NCBI GenBank assembly: GCA_013284265.1
Contig: JABTBR010000023.1
Location: forward strand, 40,833-104,832
Reading direction: 5' to 3'
Source of the DNA: Oxalobacteraceae bacterium
Lineage (GTDB): Bacteria; Pseudomonadota; Gammaproteobacteria; Burkholderiales; Burkholderiaceae_D
DNA length: 64,000 nucleotides
Below are positions 25,575-35,288 of the stretch, piece after piece. The notes beneath the pieces were generated by a model. That model made no database searches and was not told the DNA's origin. It worked only from the letters and a program-made list of their open reading frames with translations. Positions within the stretch are counted from its first letter, which is position 1. Each line of letters starts with the position of its first letter. The translations under genes and the position numbers were made by a program.

Positions 25575-27496
25575 AGCCCAGCCCGCATCCGCCGCAGCGG
25601 CGCGCACTCGACCATCAGGTGGCGCGCACCAATCTGTTCGGCGCCGGCGCCGCGCTGGCCGTGGCCAGCCTGCTGCTGCTGCTGTTCCAGTTCATGGCGC
25701 TGCGCAGCACACTGCTGGAAGACTTGCAGGTGCAGGCGCGCATCATCGGCGACAACAGCAGCGCCGCCCTGCTGTTTTCCGACCAGCGCGCCGGCAATGA
25801 AATCCTGGCCGGGCTGGCCCTGTCGCCGGCCGTGCTGGGCGCGGCCCTGGTGGCGCCGAACGGGCACACCCTGTCGCTGTTCGAGCGCCGTCCAGGTTCG
25901 CCCTCGTTGCAGCAGCCGATCAGCCAGGAATGGAAGCAGCTGGCTGGCCAGGGCGTCGTGGCGGCGCCGCGCTACCGCTACAGCCTGCTGCACCTCGATG
26001 TGCTCGAGCCGGTCAACGCCAACGGCGGCGCGATCGGCACCGTGCTGCTGCGCGCCACCCTGCTGCCGCTGTACCAGCGCCTGGCCAGTTTCGCCGCGTT
26101 CACCTTGGCCGTGGCGATCGGCTCCTTCGCGCTGGCCTGGCTGATGGTGGCGCGCATGCGCCGCGCGGTGCGGCGCGCCGAAGACCATCTGCACTTCCTG
26201 GCCCACGTCGACCCGATCACCGCGCTGCCGAACCGGAATGCCTTCAACGCCCGGCTGGCCACCGCGCTGGCGCGCGAGCCGCAGGTGGGCCTGCTGCTGC
26301 TCGACCTGGACAATTTTAAAGTCGTCAACGACACGCTGGGCCACAACTGCGGCGACGACCTGCTGCTGATGGTGGCCCAGCGCCTGCTGGCGACCCTGGG
26401 CAGCGGCGACGTGGTGTGCCGCATCGGCGGCGACGAGTTCGTCGTCATCGTCCCGCCCGGACAGGACGACCCGCGGCTGGACCGGATCGCCGCCAAGGTG
26501 CTGACGGCGCTGGCCGAACCGTTCCAGCTGGAGCACCATCTGCTGTATGTCAGCGCCAGCATCGGCATGAGCCTGTTCCCCGACCACGCGCCCGACGCCG
26601 AAGCCCTGATCCGCTGCGCCGACACGGCCATGTACTACGCCAAGAGCCAGGGCAAGAACGGTTACGAGTGCTTCGTGCCGGCGATGGAACAGCGCGCGCT
26701 AAAACGCATGCAGCTCGAGGCGAACCTGCGCCTGGCGCTGGAGAACGATGAACTGAGCCTGCACTACCAGCCGCAGATCGATGTGCTGAGCGGGCGCATG
26801 ACGGGCATGGAAGTGCTGACCCGCTGGACCAGCGCCACGCTGGGCCATGTCAGCCCGGCCGAGTTCATTCCGGTGGCCGAGGAAAGCGGCGTGATCGTGC
26901 CGCTCGGGCACTGGGTGCTGCAGACCACCTGCCGCCAGGCGGCGCTGTGGCGCGCGGCCGGCCTGCTCGACGGGATCGAACGCATCGCCGTCAACCTGTC
27001 GGCCTGCCAGACCCGCGACTGCGATCTGATGAGCGACCTCGAAGCCATCCTGGCCGAAACCGGGCTGCCGCCCTCGCTGCTGGAACTGGAAATCACCGAG
27101 GGCGTGTTGATGGACAATGTGCAGGCCAACCTGAAATTGATGGAATGCATACGGGCGGCCGGCATCCAGCTGTCGATCGACGATTTCGGCACCGGCTATT
27201 CCTCGATGGCCTACCTGAAGCGCTTCCCGATCGACCAGCTCAAGATCGACCGCAGCTTCGTCAAGGATGTACCGGGCGAAGGCACGCCGATCGCCACGGC
27301 CATCATCGCGATGGCGCACAGCCTGAATTTGTCGGTGGTGGCCGAGGGCGTGGAGACGATCGAACAGGTGGAGTTCCTGCGCAAGGCCGGCTGCGACCTG
27401 ATGCAAGGCTATTACTTCGCCAGGCCGATGCCGCCCGAGCAGCTGGAAAGCCTGCTGCGCGAACAGCGCCAGTTCCTGGCCGCCCAGCCGGCTTAG
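25571..27496 (+). CDS. Membrane GGDEF-EAL protein (c-di-GMP turnover)
   Basis: The 641-residue protein has two membrane helices (about 22-45 and 175-197) around a periplasmic domain of the CHASE8/YfiN kind, then GGDEF (intact at 286-290) and EAL domains. The RxxD inhibitory site before GGDEF is absent (Gly in place of Arg). The EAL signature is EVL at 414-416, with catalytic Asn (NLSACQ), EITEGVL, DDFGTGYSSMAYL, Lys in QLKIDRSF and EGVET all kept, so phosphodiesterase activity is likely. It is probably a bifunctional c-di-GMP enzyme gated by the YfiR-like protein encoded immediately upstream. Confidence 0.94.
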   Translation: MKPSPHPPQRRALDHQVARTNLFGAGAALAVASLLLLLFQFMALRSTLLEDLQVQARIIGDNSSAALLFSDQRAGNEILAGLALSPAVLGAALVAPNGHTLSLFERRPGSPSLQQPISQEWKQLAGQGVVAAPRYRYSLLHLDVLEPVNANGGAIGTVLLRATLLPLYQRLASFAAFTLAVAIGSFALAWLMVARMRRAVRRAEDHLHFLAHVDPITALPNRNAFNARLATALAREPQVGLLLLDLDNFKVVNDTLGHNCGDDLLLMVAQRLLATLGSGDVVCRIGGDEFVVIVPPGQDDPRLDRIAAKVLTALAEPFQLEHHLLYVSASIGMSLFPDHAPDAEALIRCADTAMYYAKSQGKNGYECFVPAMEQRALKRMQLEANLRLALENDELSLHYQPQIDVLSGRMTGMEVLTRWTSATLGHVSPAEFIPVAEESGVIVPLGHWVLQTTCRQAALWRAAGLLDGIERIAVNLSACQTRDCDLMSDLEAILAETGLPPSLLELEITEGVLMDNVQANLKLMECIRAAGIQLSIDDFGTGYSSMAYLKRFPIDQLKIDRSFVKDVPGEGTPIATAIIAMAHSLNLSVVAEGVETIEQVEFLRKAGCDLMQGYYFARPMPPEQLESLLREQRQFLAAQPA

Positions 27497-27544
27497 GCTA
27501 GGCTACGGGTGGGACGATGGTCGCCAGCGGCTGTCCCGCGCTGA

Positions 27545-28012
27545 CCACGGCCCAGCTGGCAACTGACCTCGCTCACCGTCGGACCGCTGCTGGCCTGGAT
27601 CGTCAGGCGTTTCCAGCCGCGCCAGTTCATGACCACCAGCCGGATCCTGCTGGCCGCCGCCATTGGTATCTTCCTCAGCCCGCAGGGGCTATCGCAGGCG
27701 ATGCTGGGCTACTTCCTGATCGGCTTCCTGACCGCATCCATCCGTGTCAATGCCGATACGCTGATCCAGATGAAGGTCGAGCCGGAATTTCTCGGCCGCG
27801 TCACCACCACGATCGGCATGTTCATCTCTTGCCTGAGTCTGGTCGTGTACGTCAGCGTGGGTTACCTGGGCGACCTGATATCGATCCGCTGGATCTATCT
27901 GGCCATTGCCCTGGCGATACTCGCGGTCGCTATGGCGCCGCTGCTGTTTTCAACAAGCAGTGCGGAAGGCGCAGCGGCGCTACCTGGCGGGCCACCAGAA
28001 ACGCAGATCTGA
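27545..28012 (+). pseudogene. MFS transporter remnant (C-terminal part)
   Basis: The frame is open from a stop at 27542-27544 and encodes about 155 residues with four hydrophobic helices, including PLLAWIVRRFQPRQF, GYFLIGFLTASIRVNADTLIQ and EFLGRVTTTIGMF, typical of the last helices of a drug-exporter-type major facilitator. The N-terminal eight helices are missing and no ribosome site precedes it. It lies immediately after the GGDEF-EAL gene and before a convergent toxin-antitoxin pair, in a region that looks decayed. Confidence 0.75.
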
Positions 28013-28034
28013 TCGGCATGGCCAACCGGACCAA

Positions 28035-28310
28035 CTATGTCGCAATACGCTCTATCTTGGGCCGTTTGATCTTTCCCGCCTGATGTAGATCGTATTGCAA
28101 CTGCATGCCGGCCCACAACTCTGGGCTGGTGCCAAAAGCAGCGCCAAGCCGATATGCCATGTCAGGCGAGATCCCTGCGGCACCGGTTACGACACGCTGA
28201 AGTGTGACGCGGCCAACGCCAAGACGTAGCGCTGCTTCCGTTACGGTCATGTCGCCAAGGTACTCTCTGAGTACCTCTCCGGGATGTGGTGGATTGTGCA
28301 TGCGAGTCAT
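28035..28310 (-). CDS. higA: HigA family antitoxin
   Basis: This protein of about 91 residues carries the HigA / XRE helix-turn-helix: HNPPHPGEVLREYLGDMTVTEAA followed by LGVGRVTLQRVVTG and GISPDMAYRLGAAFGTSPELWAGMQ. It neutralises HigB and represses the operon through palindromic operators. The start is the ATG of MTRMHNPP at 28310; MHNPP (28301) is a second choice. The gene follows the toxin gene by 19 bases, the toxin-first order typical of higBA. A perfect palindrome upstream of higB is a plausible operator. Confidence 0.93.
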   Translation of the reverse strand: MTRMHNPPHPGEVLREYLGDMTVTEAALRLGVGRVTLQRVVTGAAGISPDMAYRLGAAFGTSPELWAGMQLQYDLHQAGKIKRPKIERIAT

Positions 28311-28329
28311 ATCATGGTTCCGTATAATT

Positions 28330-28608
28330 TCAATGATAGTCACGATAGTCAACAAGGATGGCGTTAGTGCCCTCAAAAGTAAAAACCATCCGCCAGTTCC
28401 CGTTCACTGTGATCGCCCAATGCCCTTTTAAATCGCCTTTCAATGGATGAAGTTCCCATGATGGTGCCGAAAGGTCTTCCGCATGGGTGGCTTGATCCAG
28501 CGCTGCCAGTTGAAGACGCAATTTGGCAGCGTGGGCTGCCTGAATTCCAGCTTTGCTACCTGTTTCAAAGAAACGTTGTAGCCCCTTATGGCGAAAGCTC
28601 TTTATCAT
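28330..28608 (-). CDS. higB: HigB family mRNA interferase toxin
   Basis: The 92-residue RelE-superfamily toxin reads MIKSFRHKGLQRFFETGS at the start, with the later WELHPLKGDLKGHWAITVNGNWRMVF segment and a final VDYRDYH, which hold the conserved Arg and His of ribosome-dependent mRNA interferases of the HigB type. Length is normal. A GGGA site 4-5 bases before this ATG favours it over the ATG 3 codons upstream. The pair sits beside a transporter remnant, as often seen for mobile toxin-antitoxin modules. Confidence 0.93.
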   Translation of the reverse strand: MIKSFRHKGLQRFFETGSKAGIQAAHAAKLRLQLAALDQATHAEDLSAPSWELHPLKGDLKGHWAITVNGNWRMVFTFEGTNAILVDYRDYH

Positions 28609-28623
28609 GATTCCCATGGTATC

Positions 28624-28637
28624 GTGTATCGATACAC
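28624..28637. promoter_or_regulatory. Probable HigA operator
   Basis: GTGTATCGATACAC is a perfect 14-bp palindrome ending 15 bases before the higB start, inside a longer imperfect symmetry (GGTA and TACC at the edges). HigA antitoxins repress their own operons at such palindromes, so an autoregulatory role is inferred from position. Confidence 0.6.
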
Positions 28638-28703
28638 ACTACCAGAACTTTCAACGTTAAGCTGGCGCGGCTTGCAGAAGATCAAACACTTGCAATGCAA
28701 ATA

Positions 28704-28743
28704 AAAAAACCGCTTCAGCCTTGCGGCATGAAGCGGTTTTTTA
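28704..28743. terminator. Terminator after prfC (bidirectional)
   Basis: AAAACCGCTTCA pairs with TGAAGCGGTTTT around an 11-base loop, with A- and T-runs on the two sides. It lies 23 bases beyond the prfC stop, and on the minus strand it ends in a run of T residues. It also faces the higB promoter region on the other side. Confidence 0.85.
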
Positions 28744-28765
28744 TTCACCGATTAAACTGGCTGGA

Positions 28766-30445
28766 TTACACCAGCTTGGCCGAGTGCTCACGCGTGGCGT
28801 GGAAGGTCAGCTTGGGCCAGCGTTCCTCGGTCAGGCGCAGGTTGACGCCGGAGGTGGCCAGGTAGGCCATGTTGCCGGCCGCGTCGTAGGCGACGTTGTG
28901 GCCCAGCGCCGCTTCGAAGTCGCTCAGCGCCTTCTTGTCGTCGCTCGAAACCCAGCGCGCGCTGCTGATGCTGGTGCCTTCGAACACGGCGTCGACGCCG
29001 TACTCGTTGAGCAGGCGGCTCGCGACCACCTCGAACTGCAGCACACCGACCGCGCCCAGTACCAGCTCGCCGCCCTGTACCGGCTTGAAGACCTGCACCG
29101 CGCCCTCTTCGCCCAGCTGCTGCAAGCCCTTGTGCAGCTGCTTGATCTTCAGCGGGTTACGGATGCGCACCGAGCGGAAGAAGTCCGGTGCGAAGTACGG
29201 GATGCCGGTGAAGGTCAGCAGCTCGCCTTCGGAGAAGCTGTCGCCGATCTGCATATTGCCGTGGTTAGGCAGGCCGATGATGTCGCCAGCATAAGCCTCT
29301 TCCACCTGTTCGCGCGAGGACGCCATGAAGGTGACCACGGACGAGACCTTGATCTCGCGCCCCAGACGCAAATGCTTGACCTTCATGCCGCGCTCGAAAC
29401 GGCCGGAGCATACGCGCAGGAAGGCGATGCGGTCGCGGTGGGCCGGGTCCATATTGGCCTGGATCTTGAACACGAAGCCGGTGAAGGGCTGCTCGACCGG
29501 ATCGACCGAACGTACCGAGGCGTCGCGCGCGCGCGGCGCAGGCGCCCAGTCGACCAGCGCGGACAGGATCTCGCGCACGCCGAAGTTGTTTATGGCGGAG
29601 CCAAAGAACACCGGGGTCTGCACGCCGGACAGGAATTCTTCCAGGTCGAAGGGGTGGGAGGCGCCGTGCACCAGTTCCACTTCCATGCGCAGCTGATCCA
29701 TCTCCAGCGGGAACATCTCCTGCAGGCGCGGATTGTCGATGCCCTTGATGATCTCGAAGGCGCCGTCGGCTTTCTCTTCGCCGGCCTTGAACAGCATGAT
29801 CTCGTCTTTGATCAGGTGATACACGCCGCGGAAGTTCTTGCCCATACCGATAGGCCAGGTCACCGGGGCGCACTGGATCTTCAGCACCGATTCAAGTTCG
29901 TCCAGCAGTTCCAGCGGATCGCGGGTTTCGCGGTCCATCTTGTTCATGAAGGTGACGATGGGCGTATTGCGCATGCGGCACACGGCCAGCAGCTTGATGG
30001 TCTGGGCTTCCACGCCCTTGGCCGCGTCGATCACCATCAGGGCCGAGTCGACCGCCGTCAGCACGCGGTAGGTATCTTCCGAGAAGTCCTGGTGGCCGGG
30101 GGTGTCGAGCAGGTTGATGACGTGGTCGCGGTGTTCGAACTGCATCACCGAGGAGGCCACGGAAATGCCGCGCTGCTTCTCGATTTCCATCCAGTCGGAG
30201 GTGGCGTGGCGCCCGCTCTTGCGCGCCTTGACGGTACCTGCCATCTGGATCGCGCCCGAGAACAGCAGCAGCTTTTCGGTCAGCGTGGTCTTACCCGCAT
30301 CCGGGTGGGAAATGATGCCGAAGGTGCGGCGGCGCAGCACTTCGCGCGCGATCAGGGCCGGCGTTTTACCGCTGGAAGATGGCGTGGCGTCGTCGTGTAT
30401 TTCTGTTGTTGTGTTTTCGGTATCGTTGGCCATAATCGCGACCAT
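28766..30445 (-). CDS. prfC: Peptide chain release factor 3
   Basis: RF3 is a GTPase that recycles RF1/RF2 from the ribosome after termination. The 559-residue protein shows the translational-GTPase G domain with [20 protein letters not shown], the RGISVASSV switch, [10 protein letters not shown] and NKMD, then the RF3-specific domains II and III. The start at 30445 is chosen because GGGG lies 7 bases before it; an in-frame ATG four codons later (30433, MANDTEN) is possible. It is separated from pilY1 by about 125 bases and appears to be a single-gene unit with a strong terminator. Confidence 0.96.
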   Translation of the reverse strand: MVAIMANDTENTTTEIHDDATPSSSGKTPALIAREVLRRRTFGIISHPDAGKTTLTEKLLLFSGAIQMAGTVKARKSGRHATSDWMEIEKQRGISVASSVMQFEHRDHVINLLDTPGHQDFSEDTYRVLTAVDSALMVIDAAKGVEAQTIKLLAVCRMRNTPIVTFMNKMDRETRDPLELLDELESVLKIQCAPVTWPIGMGKNFRGVYHLIKDEIMLFKAGEEKADGAFEIIKGIDNPRLQEMFPLEMDQLRMEVELVHGASHPFDLEEFLSGVQTPVFFGSAINNFGVREILSALVDWAPAPRARDASVRSVDPVEQPFTGFVFKIQANMDPAHRDRIAFLRVCSGRFERGMKVKHLRLGREIKVSSVVTFMASSREQVEEAYAGDIIGLPNHGNMQIGDSFSEGELLTFTGIPYFAPDFFRSVRIRNPLKIKQLHKGLQQLGEEGAVQVFKPVQGGELVLGAVGVLQFEVVASRLLNEYGVDAVFEGTSISSARWVSSDDKKALSDFEAALGHNVAYDAAGNMAYLATSGVNLRLTEERWPKLTFHATREHSAKLV

Positions 30446-30518
30446 AATATGGCCCCGCAAAAAACCTTCAATTTTACCGGAACTTGGGGAGAACCGGGCA
30501 CATTGTTTGCAGGAAATC

Positions 30519-30546
30519 AAGAGGCCGGCACTATGGCCGGCCTCTT
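30519..30546. terminator. Hairpin downstream of pilY1
   Basis: AAGAGGCCGGC and its exact complement form an 11-bp stem with a 6-base loop, starting 27 bases past the pilY1 stop on the minus strand. The T-run is poor, so it is a probable rather than certain terminator of the pilin operon. Confidence 0.5.
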
Positions 30547-30572
30547 CAGGGGATTTTTACCGCCCTGCCCGC

Positions 30573-33500
30573 TTATTCGCCCTTGACGCGGCGCCAGCCG
30601 ACCCGGTGGGCGCCGATTAAGCTCCCTTCGATCACATCGTCGGTCTTGGTGGTGCCGTCGGCCAAGGTGCTGATCATCTTCATCGCGCCGCTCGGCAGGC
30701 GGATTAAGAGCTCACCGACCACCGCCGAGGTGTTCGACAGGGTGCTGCCGGCCGGGTTCTTGCCCACCGCATTGCCGTTGCAGACATTGACCTGGTAATA
30801 ATTACTCGATCCGCCCACCGAGCAAGCCGACGACGATGTCGGCATATTGGTCACCACATTGGCCACCCCGCTAACGATCTGCGGGTCCAGATTCATGCGC
30901 TCGCCCGAATTCAGCTTCCAGTCGAAGAACCAGCCATTCTTCTGGGCCAGGTCGACCGGGTTTGAGGTGATATTGTAGGTATTAATATTGGCGCTCGATC
31001 CTTTCAGGCTGAGGGTCTGTTCGACCATGCTGGTGCCACGGATATTGCCGATACTGCTGCCGCTATCCTTGAGCAGGTACAGGCTCTGAATATCGGTATT
31101 GGCGGTATCGGGCACGTCGAGCAGGCGGCCGGTACCGAACAGCACCACACGCTGGGCGGTCGTGGTTTTGACCTCAACACCATTGACTTCATTCGTCGTG
31201 GTCGCCACGCACAGCGTCACATCCGGCTCGGTGGTGATCGGCTGCAGCGCGCCGGCGTCGCCCATCTTGAGCACGGTGACGGTGCCGTTGGCCGCAGTCA
31301 GGTCGAAGCGCCACATCTGGCCCATATTGTCACCGCCATAGATATACGTGGTGACTGGGTCCAGGTTCGGGTCTTCACTGATCGAGACGACCTTGGCCAG
31401 GCCGGACGGCGTGCCCGGGCTGCCCGAACCGGTGCTGACTTTTTTCAGGATAGCGCCGGTGGCGACGTCGACGATGTAGAGATAGCCCTGGCCATCGCCG
31501 CTGGCGACGCCGTCCGTGCCCGGCACATTGTTGTAACCCGAGGTCAGGTACACCACCCAGTGGCCCTGCCAAAAGCCGTACTGCGGATTGACGAAGGTCA
31601 GGCCAATATCGCCATCGCTGCTGCTGCAGATGGCCGGGTCGGCGCACAGTTCCCACAGAGCCTTGGGGTTGGCCGGATCGGTGACGTCGAGGGCGTAATA
31701 GCCGCGTCCGCCAGCGTTCAGACCAGCCACCAGCACCGTCTTCCAGGCGCCGCCGATCTGCACATCGCCCAGCACCGGCGAGCCGTCGGTGGTGAAGATG
31801 TGGTTGGTGCCGTAGGTGGTACTGGCCAGGTTGTAGAGTTTTTTCATCGTGATGCGCGGCGCATAGCCCCACATCTCCTCGCCGGTTTTGGCGACGAAGG
31901 CGTGCAGCATGCCGTCGTTGGCGGCGGTAAACACGGCGCCGGCGCGGCCCTTGTTGGCAGTCTTGTAGGCGTCGTAACCAGCGGTCGTGTAGCTCTTGCG
32001 CGGGTCGCGCAAGAAGGCTGGCTTGGACGAGGCGATATCGCCGAGCACGATAGGAACCGGACCGGCGGCGCCGGCCGGCGTATTCGGTGTCAGGGTATAG
32101 GCGCGGAACACATTATCGTCCGCATACTGCTGCTGGCCGCGCAGCCAGTTGACCAGATTATTGCCGTTGTTGGCAATGGTGCGTTCGGCGGGCGACAGCA
32201 GGGTGCACTGCGACAGCGCACTGCATTTGCCGTCAAACCAGGATTTTTCCGTTGGCGACATGCCACTGTAGCTAAAGTCCTTCAGGGTCGCGTTGGACGT
32301 ATCGAGCATATACAGGTGGCGGGTGTCGCTGGCCGCCCCCACATGCTGGCCGAGCTTGTCGGAGGTGGTCCACTTGATCTTATCCTCCACCTTGCCATCG
32401 GCCGTATTGATCTTTTTGTTCGACAGCTCGCCAAACCATTTCACGGTGGTGAAAGTGTCGGAGAAGATATCGTCGTCCTCCAGCGAAATATTCGGTGTCG
32501 AGGTCGCCGCCGCGGCCGCCGCGCCGTTGCGCACCGACATATTCGCCAGCGCGGCACTCAGGCCATCCACCACCTCCTTCGGTTCCGAGGCGCTGAAGTA
32601 CTTGCCGTGGCCGTTGATGGCCGCATGCCACAGATCGTCGACCCGTTCCTGCACGGTGCTGGCCGCGTTGCCGGTGTCCGGGTTCGGCCACACATAGGCA
32701 CCGCCGCCGTTCCACGGGCAGCCGGTGGCGACATTGGTGATCAGGTTATAGAAATCGCCGCCCACCTTGGCCGAGGTGTCGTAGTTCGGCTCATAGGTCA
32801 TCACGCCGTCCACGCCCAGGCCCAAGGTATAGGTATTCATGTGCAGGTGGGTGTTCTCGCCGCCGGCCGAGGGCACCGAGCCGGGCTTGCTCATGTCCGG
32901 CTCCAGCGAGGGCCGCAGCGACACCGTGCCGGTGCTCGATCCGCCGTTATACCAGTGCAGCGCCACGTCCGAGATCGACGGATCGGCCTGGATACGCGCA
33001 TCGACGCAGCCGCGCGCGCGCAGGCAGAAGCGCGCGGGGTTTTCCGCCATGTCGTTGTTGGTGACGTTGTTGGTGGTACTGCCGTTCCAGTAACCGTCGG
33101 TAGTCAGTATCATGAAGTTCTGCTGACAGGGGAACTGCACCACTTCGGCGCCGGCCGCGTAGTTATACGGCGTCAGGTTGGCGAACATGCGCCCGACATT
33201 GTCCATCGCCGTGCGGATCGGAGTCGAACCGGTGGTAGTGGTGTTGTACAGCGTGGTATACCAGGTGCTGCGCGCGGTGCCGGCGAAGTCGGCCGGCTTC
33301 AGGTCGATGGCCGCGCCGGAGCCGGCGTTTGACAGTTTCACATAGCCGACCTTGTAGTTGGCCGTGACGGGCGCGAAGGCGATGCCGACCGAGGTCTTCA
33401 TCATTTGCAGGCGCGTCTTGTAGTAGGCGTACCAGTTGGCGAAGTTGGTCATTTCCTCGGCATAGGTGCAGGTCGCGCCGGCACAGTCGGTACGGTCGGT

Positions 33501-35252
33501 GCCCTTGGGGTAGGTCTGGCCGCTGACCAGGTTGACGCGGGTAAAGGTGCTGGGCGCGCTCGATCCAGCCGACAGCGCCACGGTGGTGCTGGGAATACTG
33601 TCGATGGAACTGGTGGCATTCACATAGGCGAAGGCCAGCGTGCCGCCGGCCGTCACGGTGGCGACGGACGGCGCGGCGCCGTTGGCGCTGGCGGCCGTAT
33701 CGAGCAGGCAGATGGTCGAAGGAGTCTGGGCGGCGCAGATGGCGGTGATGCTATTACCGCCGAGGTAGGCGCGGATGGTGCCGGCCACGCCAATGGCGAC
33801 CTGGATCTTGCTGGCGGTGGAAGTAGCCGAGGTGTTATTGCCGAGCAGTACATTGCTGGCGATGGTGGTGCTGCCCAGCTTGATGGTCCCCAGTTTCGGG
33901 GTGCCGCTGTTCGACGAGCTGCCGGTAACGGTGATCAGCGCGGTCGGCGGTACGCCGGTGGTGGCCGGCGTCGGCAGCACAGTGGGGGCGTTGACGGTGA
34001 TGCCCCAGCCGGAGCGCGAACCGTCATTGACCGGCAGGCAATTGCTGGTGTTGACCGCGCCGCTGCACAGCACCGGGATCACGGCGACGATGTTGTCGGC
34101 CGTCAGGGTGATGCCAAAAGTGCTGCCGCAGGCCGGCACCGAGGGCTGGCCGATCGGCGAGCGCACGCAGGCATAGTACAGATTGACGTTGGTCTTGGCG
34201 ACCGACTTGGCGATGATGCTCGCCGCCAGCGCGCTGGCCATGGTTTGCTGGCGCAGCGCGGTATTGGTGCCATTGGCCGCCGTGACGGTGCCGCTGGTGA
34301 TGGTGCGCTGGGTGCTGGGGTCGGGAATCGTGACCGAGGTGATGGTTTGCGAGGAACTCGATTTGGACAAGCCGATCGAGATGGTGCCGTAGGCGGCGGT
34401 CGAGCCGATCGCGGCCGAATAGCGCGGGTAGATGAAGGTGCCGACCCGCTTGCCCTGGCAGGAGGTCAGCAGGGTGCTGTTGCACCAGCGCACCTTGACC
34501 GGCACCGGATAGCCGGCCGGCGCGTTCGCCCCCGCCGATGTCGACTGGCAGACGGTCATGCTCTCGTCGGTGCAATACTCGGCCACGCCGATATTGTAGT
34601 AGTACGGCCCGGTGCTGATCGTGGCGGCGGTCTTGTAGGTCGCGTCCGGATAGGCATAGGTCGCGGTATTGACCTGGCAGTTCGACGGATTGTTCGGATC
34701 GCACCACTTCAAGTCGGGGAAACCATTGGTCAGATTGATGGAATTGGAATTGCTGCCGTACAGATCGGTCTTGTGGGCGCCGAAGCCGTCGCTGGTGACA
34801 TTGGTCCAGGACGAGGTCTGGGTGCTGTTCATGTCCGGGTAGAAGGTGCCGTCGAACTTGATCGGCGCCTGGTAGCGGATGCGCGGATTGTAGTATTGCT
34901 TGTTGAAGTCCGGGCTCATGAAGGGCGGATGACCGACATTGCAGCCCCCCACCCCGGCGCCCAGGGTGGCGCCGGTACGGCATAGATTGTCGTTGACGTA
35001 GTCGGGCGTATAGGCCTGGTCCATCGAACCGGAGTTGTCGAACAGCAGCATCAGGTTCGGCTTGACGGTGCCGGTGCCGTTGATGTTGAGCAGCGGCACC
35101 TGGGCGATCTGGGTCGGGGCCGCCTGCGCCAGCGGCGGCGCCAGCGCCGCCACCGACAGCAAGGTCAGCAGCAATGGCGCCAGCAGGGCGGCGGCCTTGC
35201 GCGGCAGGAAAGCGGAGGCCGGGACAGGGCGCGGCGTAGTAGGGATCTTCAT
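30573..35252 (-). CDS. pilY1: Type IV pilus tip / biogenesis protein PilY1
   Basis: The 1559-residue secreted protein has a signal peptide (about 20-45), an N-terminal von Willebrand A-like region with the metal site DNSGSMD, a long Ser/Thr/Gly-rich middle, and a C-terminal seven-bladed beta-propeller recognised from GAVFTAANDGMLHAFVAKTGEEMWGYAP and the repeated YALDVTDP, YIYGGDNMGQMWRFDL blades. PilY1 promotes pilus extension, adhesion and surface sensing. A TTG 5 codons upstream gives a longer frame; the ATG with GGAAC before it is preferred. It is the last gene of the pilE-fimT-pilV-pilW-pilX-pilY1 operon. Confidence 0.95.
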   Translation of the reverse strand: MKIPTTPRPVPASAFLPRKAAALLAPLLLTLLSVAALAPPLAQAAPTQIAQVPLLNINGTGTVKPNLMLLFDNSGSMDQAYTPDYVNDNLCRTGATLGAGVGGCNVGHPPFMSPDFNKQYYNPRIRYQAPIKFDGTFYPDMNSTQTSSWTNVTSDGFGAHKTDLYGSNSNSINLTNGFPDLKWCDPNNPSNCQVNTATYAYPDATYKTAATISTGPYYYNIGVAEYCTDESMTVCQSTSAGANAPAGYPVPVKVRWCNSTLLTSCQGKRVGTFIYPRYSAAIGSTAAYGTISIGLSKSSSSQTITSVTIPDPSTQRTITSGTVTAANGTNTALRQQTMASALAASIIAKSVAKTNVNLYYACVRSPIGQPSVPACGSTFGITLTADNIVAVIPVLCSGAVNTSNCLPVNDGSRSGWGITVNAPTVLPTPATTGVPPTALITVTGSSSNSGTPKLGTIKLGSTTIASNVLLGNNTSATSTASKIQVAIGVAGTIRAYLGGNSITAICAAQTPSTICLLDTAASANGAAPSVATVTAGGTLAFAYVNATSSIDSIPSTTVALSAGSSAPSTFTRVNLVSGQTYPKGTDRTDCAGATCTYAEEMTNFANWYAYYKTRLQMMKTSVGIAFAPVTANYKVGYVKLSNAGSGAAIDLKPADFAGTARSTWYTTLYNTTTTGSTPIRTAMDNVGRMFANLTPYNYAAGAEVVQFPCQQNFMILTTDGYWNGSTTNNVTNNDMAENPARFCLRARGCVDARIQADPSISDVALHWYNGGSSTGTVSLRPSLEPDMSKPGSVPSAGGENTHLHMNTYTLGLGVDGVMTYEPNYDTSAKVGGDFYNLITNVATGCPWNGGGAYVWPNPDTGNAASTVQERVDDLWHAAINGHGKYFSASEPKEVVDGLSAALANMSVRNGAAAAAATSTPNISLEDDDIFSDTFTTVKWFGELSNKKINTADGKVEDKIKWTTSDKLGQHVGAASDTRHLYMLDTSNATLKDFSYSGMSPTEKSWFDGKCSALSQCTLLSPAERTIANNGNNLVNWLRGQQQYADDNVFRAYTLTPNTPAGAAGPVPIVLGDIASSKPAFLRDPRKSYTTAGYDAYKTANKGRAGAVFTAANDGMLHAFVAKTGEEMWGYAPRITMKKLYNLASTTYGTNHIFTTDGSPVLGDVQIGGAWKTVLVAGLNAGGRGYYALDVTDPANPKALWELCADPAICSSSDGDIGLTFVNPQYGFWQGHWVVYLTSGYNNVPGTDGVASGDGQGYLYIVDVATGAILKKVSTGSGSPGTPSGLAKVVSISEDPNLDPVTTYIYGGDNMGQMWRFDLTAANGTVTVLKMGDAGALQPITTEPDVTLCVATTTNEVNGVEVKTTTAQRVVLFGTGRLLDVPDTANTDIQSLYLLKDSGSSIGNIRGTSMVEQTLSLKGSSANINTYNITSNPVDLAQKNGWFFDWKLNSGERMNLDPQIVSGVANVVTNMPTSSSACSVGGSSNYYQVNVCNGNAVGKNPAGSTLSNTSAVVGELLIRLPSGAMKMISTLADGTTKTDDVIEGSLIGAHRVGWRRVKGE

Positions 35253-35288
35253 GATCGTTCCATTCAATTAGAGCATGTAGGGGGGGGC

